Part shown: piece after piece, positions 7,508-14,250 of the stretch
How positions within the stretch are numbered: position 1 is the stretch's first letter
Layout: every line of letters begins with the position of its first letter
NCBI RefSeq assembly: GCF_041435335.1
Contig: NZ_CP108430.1
Coordinates: 9,334,001-9,398,000, forward strand
Length of the DNA: 64,000 nt
Direction: 5' to 3'
Origin: Streptomyces sp. NBC_01283
GTDB lineage: Bacteria > Actinomycetota > Actinomycetes > Streptomycetales > Streptomycetaceae
Notes under the pieces: generated by a model
What the model was told of the DNA's origin: nothing
Database searches by the model: none
What the model saw: the letters and a program-made list of their open reading frames with translations, nothing else
Position numbers and translations under genes: made by a program

Positions 7508-7581
7508 CGCGGGGTGGAGCAGCTCGGTAGCTCGCTGGGCTCATAACCCAGAGGTCGCAGGTTCAAATCCTGTCCCCGCTA
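7508..7581 (+). tRNA. Initiator tRNA-fMet (anticodon CAT)
   Basis: A complete cloverleaf of 74 nt without encoded CCA: acceptor stem CGCGGGG pairing with CCCCGC plus discriminator A, D-arm GAGCAGCTCGGTAGCTC, anticodon stem-loop CTGGGCTCATAACCCAG with CAT at 7542-7544, and T-arm AGGTTCAAATCCT. The unpaired first base (C against T at position 72) and the three G-C pairs under the anticodon loop are initiator features. It sits directly after the Tap-like operon. tRNA genes are common integration sites, but no integrase gene or repeated tRNA 3' end is visible in the window. Confidence 0.95.
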
Positions 7582-7718
7582 CTCGGCGCCTCGCCCGGCC
7601 GGGCGGATGCGCATGCACCCTGTCAATGGGATCACCCGGACACGCCCTAACCCAACCACCCATCGTGAAGGTGTGAAAGCCCCTCAGGTGTGAGGGCAGC
7701 CAGATGTACATACGTGAA

Positions 7719-7747
7719 GCCCCGGCTGGACGGGGGCCAGCCGGGGC
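7719..7747. terminator. Strong hairpin between tRNA and DDAH-like gene
   Basis: There is a perfect 11-bp stem, GCCCCGGCTGG (7719-7729) with CCAGCCGGGGC (7737-7747), around a 7-nt loop. It lies 75 bp past the stop of the minus-strand gene ending at 7823, so it is placed to end that transcript and possibly the tRNA operon from the other side. There is no U-tract, as is common in Streptomyces. Confidence 0.65.
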
Positions 7748-7822
7748 AGTCGGTGGGGTGGCGGGGGTCTGCCGCCTCACGCCGGGTGAAGCGAACCACG
7801 CCGGAGCGGTGACGCTCAAGGG

Positions 7823-8647
7823 CTACGACAGCGGGAAGGGGGACGCGTCGGCCGGGGCCGGGTTGTCGAGGGTGAGGGCGGTGCAGCGTATGCCGCCACC
7901 GCCTTTGCGGAGTTGGGTGGTGTCCAGTTCGGCTACGGTCAGGCCGCGTTCGCGCAGGGTGGCAGCGAGCCTGGGGGCGCCCACGGTCATGGTGACCGTC
8001 GTGCCGTCGCTGATGAGGTTGAGGGCGAACGCGCGGGCCTCCTGCGCACCGACCTCGATGAGGTCCAGGCCCAGGTCGCGCAGCCGGCCGCGGCTCGGGG
8101 CCGCCAGCGCCTGCGGGTGGTAGGCGAGGGTGCGCCCGTCGATGACCGCGACGGCCAGGTCCAGGTCGTACCACTGATCACTCGCGGTCTGCAGCGGTAC
8201 CATCTCGTGGCCGAACAGCTCGGCGATGAAGGCGTGTATGCGCCGGTCGGTGCGGCGCCCGTACCCGGCGAGCAGGAACCGGCCGCAGGCCAGCGCGTCA
8301 CCCTGGCCGCTGAAGGGGTACGGCGCGTCGAAGACGTCGAACCCGCTCTCCTTGAGTGCGGAGCGGAAGTAGGGGATCTCCTCCTGGCGCGCGGCCGGCG
8401 GGGCGCCCAGTAACGCGCGCTGGTCGCAAACAAACGCGCCGTTGGCGGTGTAGACCATATCCGGGCACTCGGGAGCTGACTCCATGACGCGGACGGTGCG
8501 TCCGGCCGCTCGGTGCGCGGCGGAGAGCGCCTCGTGCTCGACCAAGGCTGCCTTGACGTCGGGCTGGCAGCTCATGTCCATGTAGGGGTTGATCTCATAG
8601 TCGATGCGGAAATGGGCAGCGCTGGACATCAGCAGGTCACGGTTCAT
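7823..8647 (-). CDS. Dimethylargininase/amidinotransferase-superfamily hydrolase
   Basis: This 274-residue protein resembles N-dimethylarginine dimethylaminohydrolase (DDAH) and related guanidine-modifying enzymes with the pentein fold. These release citrulline from arginine derivatives or transfer amidino groups. Visible motifs: an early NPYMDMSCQPD, the substrate-binding CPDMVYTANGAF (Asp and Asn), FSGQGDAL, and the C-terminal catalytic cysteine in KGGGGIRCTALTLDNP. ATG 8647 has TGGAG about 7 bases upstream; the longer frame to 8704 has no ribosome-binding site. It stands alone, ended by a strong hairpin and followed upstream by about 700 bp without a convincing gene. A link to the biosynthetic cluster (for example guanidino amino acids) is possible but unsupported. 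Confidence 0.8.
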   Translation of the reverse strand: MNRDLLMSSAAHFRIDYEINPYMDMSCQPDVKAALVEHEALSAAHRAAGRTVRVMESAPECPDMVYTANGAFVCDQRALLGAPPAARQEEIPYFRSALKESGFDVFDAPYPFSGQGDALACGRFLLAGYGRRTDRRIHAFIAELFGHEMVPLQTASDQWYDLDLAVAVIDGRTLAYHPQALAAPSRGRLRDLGLDLIEVGAQEARAFALNLISDGTTVTMTVGAPRLAATLRERGLTVAELDTTQLRKGGGGIRCTALTLDNPAPADASPFPLS

Positions 8648-9352
8648 GTGGAATCTCCAGAGGAAGAGGAGCCTGCAGGCCCGCCGCAGCACGGCGGGTG
8701 GCACGAGCCGTGGGGGCAGGGAAGGCTGATGCTGTGTCAGCAGGCAGAACGTGCCTCCCGTGGGGCGGCGGCACTACTGTGGCGTATTTTGCGCTGGGTG
8801 TCCTGCTGACAAGACACGTTCGTCCCTCAGGAGAGAGGCCCGGGGTCCCGTCGAGTGCCTGCTTTCCTACTGGGAGGGTGACATTCCACAGTAGTGACCA
8901 TGCTCAAGTGGCTGTTGTCGTTCCGAGCTTGAGGGCAGGGTTCAGTTGGTCAGGCACAGGTTCGGCGACTCTGTGGAAGTGGTGGCCTGTCGTGTTGTCG
9001 CTCCTGGGAGTCCACTGTGCAGTCGGGTCGAGATGACCGGGCTGGGTGCTGGAGGCCCACCAGATCCTGGCGTCCGTGTCGAACTGGCGAGCGTGAAGCC
9101 CTCGATCGAGAGGCCTCCTTCGCCGTGGGTCTCTTCGACCTCAACTGCTGGGAGTTCTGGTGGGGTTACGCGCCCTCTCGCGCCGGAAAGGCGATCACCG
9201 CGAACATGCCCGGTTGACGCCCCCGCCCTGACTGCAGCCGCGTGTATCCTCACCGCAGTGGACTGCTTCGCCTGTGTCGAGATTCGAATTTACTCCCCGG
9301 TCACCGTCGACCTTCTGAGCCCGGCCGAACACCCGGCTGAGGGCGGCCCCCG
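8648..9352. other. 700-bp gap without a convincing gene; contains a long-range inverted repeat
   Basis: Several short frames cross this stretch, but none has a ribosome-binding site, typical codon bias and recognisable sequence together. The clearest structure is an 11-bp perfect inverted repeat, CACTACTGTGG (8772-8782) and CCACAGTAGTG (8886-8896), enclosing 103 bp. It probably contains the promoters of the DDAH-like gene (minus strand) and of the GerW gene (plus strand). A degraded gene cannot be excluded between about 9040 and 9220. Confidence 0.4.
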
Positions 9353-9754
9353 ATGACCGCCCCCGAGAACGCGCCGCCGGGAGCGACGACGGCCGACCAT
9401 GCCTTCACCGTTCTGCTGGAAAAGCTGGCCGGCAAGCTCGGCGGCCGGTCCCCGGGCGCCATCGTGTTCGGCGAGCCCATCGTGAGCCAGGGCGTCACCG
9501 TGATCCCCCTGGCGCGCATCGGGTTCGGCTTCGGCGGCAACGCCGGCCAGAAGGCCGGTGAGGACGGCCTGGTCGGCGGGGGCGAAGCAAGGCCGCTCGG
9601 CTTCATCGAGATCAAAGAAGGCAGGACCACGTACAAGCCCATCCGCGATCCCTGGGTGAACGTCCTCGTAGGGGTGGCGGGCGGCCTTCTGGCCGGGGCG
9701 GCCGGGGCGGCGATCCTTCGCTACCTGGCGCGACGGGGGCCGGCTCCTCGGTAG
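9353..9754 (+). CDS. GerW/YtfJ-family sporulation protein
   Basis: This 133-residue protein carries the YtfJ/GerW core: IVFGEPIVSQGVTVIPLARI, FGFGGNAGQKAGEDG, GLVGGGEARPLGFIEIKEG. A C-terminal hydrophobic segment (VNVLVGVAGGLLAGAAGAA, about residues 101-120) would anchor it in the membrane. In Bacillus GerW is a spore germination protein; in Streptomyces homologues are common, often several per genome, and their function is not settled. The N-terminal Pro/Ala-rich stretch is not conserved in the family. It converges with, and slightly overlaps, the decayed phosphoesterase gene. It looks like ordinary chromosomal background rather than part of the biosynthetic cluster. Confidence 0.8.
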   Translation: MTAPENAPPGATTADHAFTVLLEKLAGKLGGRSPGAIVFGEPIVSQGVTVIPLARIGFGFGGNAGQKAGEDGLVGGGEARPLGFIEIKEGRTTYKPIRDPWVNVLVGVAGGLLAGAAGAAILRYLARRGPAPR

Positions 9755-10563
9755 TCCGTCTCCGCCACGACAGCCGTGACCACGTGATCGCCCTCGGCGG
9801 CCCAACGTCTGCGCAGGCAGGCGAGATCAGGCGGGGCCGGCTGCGGGCAGGGCGGTGAGGGCGTCGTGTGTGTGCGGGGGAATTCGGCGCGCCGCTTGGG
9901 TACGGCCCGGGCGAGGACGGCCTCTTCCTGTGGGGGCAGGGTGATGTCGAGCCGGTGAGTGAAGGTCCGGACGGCCCGTACGCCGTCGTAGACGGTGCTG
10001 CGCGGGATGTGCAGATGCCCGTAGACGACGGCCCGTACATCGAAGCGGGTGTGCCAGTCGGCGGTGCGCACGGTGCCGCACCACTGCACGAACTCCTGAT
10101 GAGTCATCACCTCGGTGGGGTGCCGCACGAGCGGCCAGTGGTGGACCAGGACTAGCGGCGGCTGCCCGGGCCCGGTGACCTCGGCCAGCCGCCGCTCGGT
10201 CGCCTCGACGCGTGCCGCGCACCAATCCTGCCGGCCGGGGTAGGGGTCCTCGGGCGTGAGCACGTCGAGACGGCGGCACATCTCCACCAGCGCCTCGTAG
10301 CGCCGCACGCCGCGCAGCGGACTCAACTCCTGCTTGACGGTCTACAGTTCGTGATTGCCGGGCACCCGGATCACCCGCGCGAACCGCTCCCGCAGCAGGG
10401 CGAGGGCCCCTTCGATGTCGGTCATCAACTCGCCCACGTCACCGGCGACGATCAGCCGGTCGTCGGGGGATTCGGGCTTCAACTCGGGCGCGATGGAACG
10501 GGTTTCGCCGTAGGAGATGTGCAGGTCACTGATTGCTCGCAGCGCGCCCTCGACCTCCGTCAT
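9721..10563 (-). pseudogene. Metallophosphoesterase pseudogene (in-frame amber and internal deletion)
   Basis: The minus strand encodes a calcineurin-like phosphoesterase in one frame: AISDLHISYGETRSI, DDRLIVAGDVGE and VIRVPGNHEL, which supply the metal-binding D-x-H, GD and GNHE motifs. A TAG (10344-10342) follows where I expect Trp in this family (GNHELW). The same frame then continues with PLRGVRRYEALVEMCR, WCAARVEATERRLAEV, VLVHHWPLVRHPTEV and VVYGHLHIPRSTVYDGVR. Between EDPYP and WCAARVEATE about 60 residues seem missing compared with Streptomyces relatives that usually sit beside phosphopantetheinyl transferase genes, and the C-terminus is unlike them. A nonsense codon plus a deletion argue for a dead gene. 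Readthrough or a sequencing error could explain only the stop. Confidence 0.75.
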
Positions 10564-10673
10564 ACGATCAGCATAGGCGGCGCCACAGACGCAACGCCCT
10601 CTTAAGTCCTCCGCTAGGCGCCGTATAGGAAAGCAGGCGACGCTCGTTCCTTCTTCCTTGGATAGGAGCGGGC

Positions 10674-11438
10674 ATGTCCCATGATTCGAGCGAGGCCGGC
10701 GCGGCCGCGGAAGCCGGCCCGGTGGCCCTGGTGACCGGCGGGTCACGGGGGATAGGGCGGGCGATCGCGATACGGCTGGCGCGCGACGGGTTCGACGTTG
10801 CGTTGTGCTACCACTCCGACGCGGCCGCAGCCGAAGTGACGGCCAAGGAGGTCCGTGATGCCGGGCGGCGGGTGCTGGTCCGGCGCGTCGACGTCGCCGA
10901 CCGCGACGGGGTTCGCGGCTTCGTCGCCGATACCGAGGACGGGTTCGGGCCCATCGCAGCGGCCGTGGCATCCGCCGGGATCACCCGGGACCGACCGCTC
11001 ATGCTGATGTCCGACGACGAGTGGGACACGGTGCTGCGGACCAACCTCGACGGCACCGCCAACCTGCTGCGCGCGGTGGCCCGCCCGATGGCCCGGCGTG
11101 GAGCCGGGGCGATCGTCACGCTGTCGTCGGCCGCGGGAGTGGTCGGCAACGCCGGGCAGGCCAACTACTCCGCGTCCAAGGCCGGGATCATCGCGCTCAC
11201 CCAGGCGATGGCGAAGGAGTTCGCGCGGCTCGGTGTGCGCGCCAATGCCGTGGCCCCCGGCTTCATCGACACCGACATGGTCGCCGCGGTGTCCAAGAGC
11301 GCTGTCCTCGACCGCATACCGCTGCGCCGCTTCGGCACACCCGAGGAGGTGGCCGGGATGGTCTCCTACCTGCTCTCGCCCCAGGCCGGATATGTCACGG
11401 GCCAGGTGTTCCGCATCGACGGCGGCGTGGCACTGTGA
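10674..11438 (+). CDS. 3-oxoacyl-ACP reductase of the type II PKS (FabG-like KR)
   Basis: This is a 254-residue short-chain dehydrogenase. It has the NADPH site [12 protein letters not shown] (about residues 23-34), NAG-type region ASAGITRD, catalytic Ser-Tyr-Lys (TLSSAAG; YSASKAG) and the FabG-like C-terminus [16 protein letters not shown]. An AGGAG sequence precedes the ATG. It faces the ACP gene across a 66-bp gap with a hairpin and is the only plus-strand gene of this block. With an ACP, two dehydratases, KS and chain-length factor alongside, its job is probably to reduce each beta-keto group in a highly reducing type II PKS that builds a polyene chain. A housekeeping FabG role is less likely here because the other fatty-acid synthase genes are absent. 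Confidence 0.85.
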   Translation: MSHDSSEAGAAAEAGPVALVTGGSRGIGRAIAIRLARDGFDVALCYHSDAAAAEVTAKEVRDAGRRVLVRRVDVADRDGVRGFVADTEDGFGPIAAAVASAGITRDRPLMLMSDDEWDTVLRTNLDGTANLLRAVARPMARRGAGAIVTLSSAAGVVGNAGQANYSASKAGIIALTQAMAKEFARLGVRANAVAPGFIDTDMVAAVSKSAVLDRIPLRRFGTPEEVAGMVSYLLSPQAGYVTGQVFRIDGGVAL

Positions 11439-11445
11439 GCGGCTG

Positions 11446-11470
11446 CCTCTACCCGAGCGACGGGTGGAGG
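11446..11470. terminator. Hairpin between converging KR and ACP genes
   Basis: CCTCTACCCG (11446-11455) pairs with CGGGTGGAGG (11461-11470), a 10-bp stem with one G-T wobble and a 5-nt loop. It begins 8 bp after the KR stop and lies 35 bp past the ACP stop on the other strand. It probably serves as a bidirectional terminator. Confidence 0.6.
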
Positions 11471-11504
11471 CCCACCGGAGAGCCGCACGGCGGCCCGTCG
11501 GCCG

Positions 11505-11777
11505 CTAACCCGCCGAATCCGGGACCCGGGTTCCGTCCAGGAGCCTGACGAGCAGGTCCCGAAGGGCGTTGACGGAGCGTGCGCGTTGCAGCTCGTCCAG
11601 GGGCAGCTCCACCTGGTAGTACTTCTCGAGCTGGGCGACGATCTCGATCAGGTTGAGGGAATCCGCCCGGTAGGAGTCGATGAAGTCCTGGTCGTCGTCG
11701 ATCTCGTTCAAACTCAGGTCCAGAATGTCGGCGACGATCGATCGGATGCGTACGGCCGGGTGGTCGAGTTCCTGCAT
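11505..11777 (-). CDS. Acyl carrier protein (type II PKS)
   Basis: This is a 90-residue carrier protein. The phosphopantetheine serine lies in SYRADSLNLIEIVAQLEKYY, the DSL motif at about residue 41, with an acidic helix I (ILDLSLNEIDDDQDF). It is the last gene of the minus-strand operon running from the glycosyltransferase at 19678 down to here. It differs clearly from the second ACP at 18091-18333: the sequence before the serine is YRA rather than LGA. The two probably have distinct jobs, for example one carrying the starter or finished acyl chain and one working with KS/CLF during elongation. Which is which cannot be read from sequence alone. Confidence 0.88.
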   Translation of the reverse strand: MQELDHPAVRIRSIVADILDLSLNEIDDDQDFIDSYRADSLNLIEIVAQLEKYYQVELPLDELQRARSVNALRDLLVRLLDGTRVPDSAG

Positions 11778-11823
11778 GTTCCGTCCTTCGGTCGGGGTTG
11801 GTCAGGGGGTGCGGGGCGCGGTC

Positions 11824-12279
11824 TCACGCGGGGGAGGGGCCGGGCAGCGAAGCAACCAGCAGGGAGCCGACATCGAGCACGCTGTTGCCCTTCACGTGGG
11901 ACCGGCCCGTGAACTCGCAAGCGGTGCTGGAACTGTGCACGAGTCGGACCTCATGTTCCAGGACGTCCCCCGGGAAGGGCGACGAGCGGAACGCCAGGTC
12001 GCTCACTGAGACCAGCAAGGGGATGCGGTCCGGCGGACCGAGACCGGCCAACGTCCAGAGAAGCGAACAGGCCTGACCGAACGACTCCACCATGAGCGCC
12101 TGCGGGTACGCGAAGCCCGCGAGGGGCGTGTCCTCCGCGAGGTCCCGGTAACAGCCTTCGGAGCCGGTGATCGCCTTCGTGGCGACGAGCGAGGCGGGCG
12201 AGAACTCCCCGACGGTGTCGAGCAGAATCATCGGAGGACGCTGCCGCAGTAGGCCGCGCACCTGCGCATGGTCAAGCAT
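11824..12279 (-). CDS. FabZ-like dehydratase subunit lacking the catalytic histidine
   Basis: This 151-residue hot-dog-fold protein resembles FabZ/FabA dehydratases (LLRQRPPMILLDTVGEF at the N-terminus; ALMVESFGQACSLLW on the central helix; SPFPGDVLEHEVRLV). The normal catalytic stretch GHFP is replaced by LAGFAYP, so the active-site His is missing. It overlaps the next gene upstream, a histidine-containing dehydratase, by 8 bp, so the two are translated together. I infer an unequal dehydratase heterodimer, as described for highly reducing type II PKS systems such as ishigamide, where partner subunits combine to form one active site. It would dehydrate beta-hydroxyacyl-ACP to give the polyene double bonds. 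Confidence 0.75.
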   Translation of the reverse strand: MLDHAQVRGLLRQRPPMILLDTVGEFSPASLVATKAITGSEGCYRDLAEDTPLAGFAYPQALMVESFGQACSLLWTLAGLGPPDRIPLLVSVSDLAFRSSPFPGDVLEHEVRLVHSSSTACEFTGRSHVKGNSVLDVGSLLVASLPGPSPA

Positions 12280-12685
12280 GGGTCCCCACCGGTCCGAAGG
12301 TGGCGTCGAGTTCGACGGCCAGCCGGCGATCCGAGCGCACTATCCGGGCATGGGCGAAGATCCCCTCACCGTCCGGTTCGCGGGGGCGCACCCGGATGGT
12401 GAGTTCCAGTACGTCTCCCGGGAAGAGGGGCCGGACGAAGCGTGCTCGGTCGAGGCGGCGCAGTTGCAGGCCGCTGCCGTGGAGGCTGTCGACGGCCTGC
12501 TGCACCCAGTCCACGACGACCACTCCCGGCAGAATCGGGTAGCCGGGGTAGTGGCCGGCCATGTGATGGGCGCCGAGATCCACCGGAAGCCGCAGGACGG
12601 CCTGTGTGCCGTCGGGTGTCCGCTCGCTCCATGTCCAAGTCGCGGGCAGAGCGGACATGGTCGCTTTCGGCGCGGGGGCGGGCAC
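12272..12685 (-). CDS. FabZ-like dehydratase subunit with catalytic histidine
   Basis: This is a hot-dog-fold dehydratase of about 137 residues. It retains the catalytic AGHYPGYPILPGVVVVDWVQ segment (His in GHYP) and the later FVRPLFPGDVLELTIRV strand. I place the start at GTG 12685: the TGAGGA that ends the upstream lyase gene serves as its ribosome-binding site, an economical coupling. ATG 12658 is an alternative 9 codons later. A longer open frame up to 13084 is a shadow of the lyase gene. The gene overlaps its histidine-less partner by 8 bp. Together they likely form the dehydratase of the polyene-forming PKS. Confidence 0.78.
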   Translation of the reverse strand: MPAPAPKATMSALPATWTWSERTPDGTQAVLRLPVDLGAHHMAGHYPGYPILPGVVVVDWVQQAVDSLHGSGLQLRRLDRARFVRPLFPGDVLELTIRVRPREPDGEGIFAHARIVRSDRRLAVELDATFGPVGTHA

Positions 12686-12693
12686 GGTGGTCC

Positions 12694-14250
12694 TCAGCCC
12701 AGACCCGGGTGCGTCAGCAGCCGTTGGGCGAGCTCCTCCACGTACTCGGTGGTCGTGATGTCGTGGTCGAGGTACGGGATCAGCTCCCGGGTCCGTTCGT
12801 ACAGGACGCGGGTGGCCGAGGACAGGCCCTCGGTACCGCGGATGTCGACCGCCTGGCAGGCGCACAGGAGCTCGAACGCCACCACGTGGGCCACGTTGTC
12901 CAGCACCTCCCGGGCACGGCGTGCCGCGACGAAACCGAACGAGACGATGTCCTGGAAGTCCGCGGTGGTGGTCAGGGACTGGATGGACATGGGCATCGCC
13001 ATCGCCCGGGTCTCCGCGGTCAGCGAGGCGGTCATGAACTGCCCGCCCATCAGACCCAGCCGCAGGCCCGGATCCTCCCGGCACAAGAAGGGCGGCAGTC
13101 CGTTGCTGTTGCTCTTGTCCAAATACCGGTCGACGCGGCGGTTGGAGAGGTTCATCAGGGTCGTCATGGCGATCACCAGGTGGTCCATCGCCATGGACAC
13201 GTACTGTCCGTGGAAGTGCCCGTTGTGGAAGACCTCCGCCTCATCGGGGTTGACGAGCGGATTGTCGTTGGAGGAGTTCAGCTCGTCCTCGACGGTCTGC
13301 TCGATCGTGCCCAGGCTGTCCAGGACCGGTCCCAGGATCTGGGGTGTGCACCGTATGGAGTAGGCGTCCTCGATCGACTGGGACCCGGCCTTCGCGGTGT
13401 CTGCGATCTCGTCCGCGAGGAGCTGCTCGATGTCGAGTTCGTCGACCGCGAGCTGGGAGTCGCCCAGCGTCTGCCACAGGTAGTCCGCGACCTCCCGCTG
13501 TCCGCGGTGCGGCTTGAGTGCGTGCACCCGTGGGTCGAACGGCTTGGTCTTGCCCCCCAGCGCTTCCACGGAGAGCGCCGAGATGAGCAGGTACGACTGC
13601 AGGAGCCGACGGGCCTGCTGCACATTGAGCGAGCCCAGGCCGACCATCCCCGAGGTGCCGTTGATGAGGGCGAGGCCCTCCTTGAAGCTCAGCTCCATCG
13701 GAGCGATGCCTGCCCGGCGCAGCGCCTCGGCGCCCGGCAGGACCTCGCCGCCCAGCCGCGCCTTCCACTGGCCTATGCAGACCAGCGCGATGGCGGCGAG
13801 CGGGCCGAGGTCGCCGCTGGTGCCCAGGGAGCCCTTCTGCGGTACGCAGGGCACGATTCCCGCGTTCACCACCGCGATGAACTTGTCCAGGTTGGCCAGG
13901 GAAATGGCCGAGTTGCCACGGGAGAGCGATGCGATGCGGGACACCATGATCGCGCGGACGGTGACGTCGTCCAGGCGTTCGCCCACGTTGGTCGCCACCG
14001 CGTTGAGCAGGTTCTCCTGCAGCTGGCGTGCCATGGAAACGGGTACGAGCCAGTCGACGAAACCCCCCATGCTGGTGGTGACGCCGTAGATGATCCGGCC
14101 GTCCGCCACGAACTTTTCCAGCGTGCGCCGGGAGGCGTCGACTCGCTCGCGCACGGCACCGTCCAGGGCCAGCCCGGGGCCCTGTGCGGCGGCGATCGAC
14201 TCGATGTCCGCCAGCCGTACGCGGCGGTCCAGGGACAGGGTGTACGTCAT
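12694..14250 (-). CDS. MIO-type phenylalanine aminomutase / ammonia-lyase
   Basis: This 518-residue enzyme belongs to the aromatic amino acid lyase family with the self-made MIO cofactor. The cofactor triad lies in GSLGTSGDLGPLAAIAL as Thr-Ser-Gly rather than the usual Ala-Ser-Gly. Thr-Ser-Gly is known from the Pantoea phenylalanine aminomutase. The N-terminal IIYGVTTSMGGFVDWLVPV and the NLLNAVATNVG and SRIASLSRGNSAI stretches match the EncP / AdmH / HitA branch, which acts on phenylalanine to give cinnamate or (S)-beta-phenylalanine. The catalytic tyrosine lies in YGVTT. It overlaps the AMP ligase upstream by 4 bp (ATGA). It should supply the starter unit of the type II PKS. Lyase and mutase outcomes cannot be separated from sequence. 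Confidence 0.88.
   Translation of the reverse strand: MTYTLSLDRRVRLADIESIAAAQGPGLALDGAVRERVDASRRTLEKFVADGRIIYGVTTSMGGFVDWLVPVSMARQLQENLLNAVATNVGERLDDVTVRAIMVSRIASLSRGNSAISLANLDKFIAVVNAGIVPCVPQKGSLGTSGDLGPLAAIALVCIGQWKARLGGEVLPGAEALRRAGIAPMELSFKEGLALINGTSGMVGLGSLNVQQARRLLQSYLLISALSVEALGGKTKPFDPRVHALKPHRGQREVADYLWQTLGDSQLAVDELDIEQLLADEIADTAKAGSQSIEDAYSIRCTPQILGPVLDSLGTIEQTVEDELNSSNDNPLVNPDEAEVFHNGHFHGQYVSMAMDHLVIAMTTLMNLSNRRVDRYLDKSNSNGLPPFLCREDPGLRLGLMGGQFMTASLTAETRAMAMPMSIQSLTTTADFQDIVSFGFVAARRAREVLDNVAHVVAFELLCACQAVDIRGTEGLSSATRVLYERTRELIPYLDHDITTTEYVEELAQRLLTHPGLG

Noticed and set aside
7508..7581. tRNA as a proven attachment site of an integrative element
   Set aside because: No duplicated tRNA 3' end and no integrase in the window; kept only as a hypothesis.
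8946..9356. Possible 136-residue gene before GerW
   Set aside because: No ribosome-binding site, no coherent codon bias, no recognisable protein.
12686..13084. N-terminal extension of the dehydratase frame
   Set aside because: Lies entirely within the MIO enzyme gene and has no dehydratase sequence.
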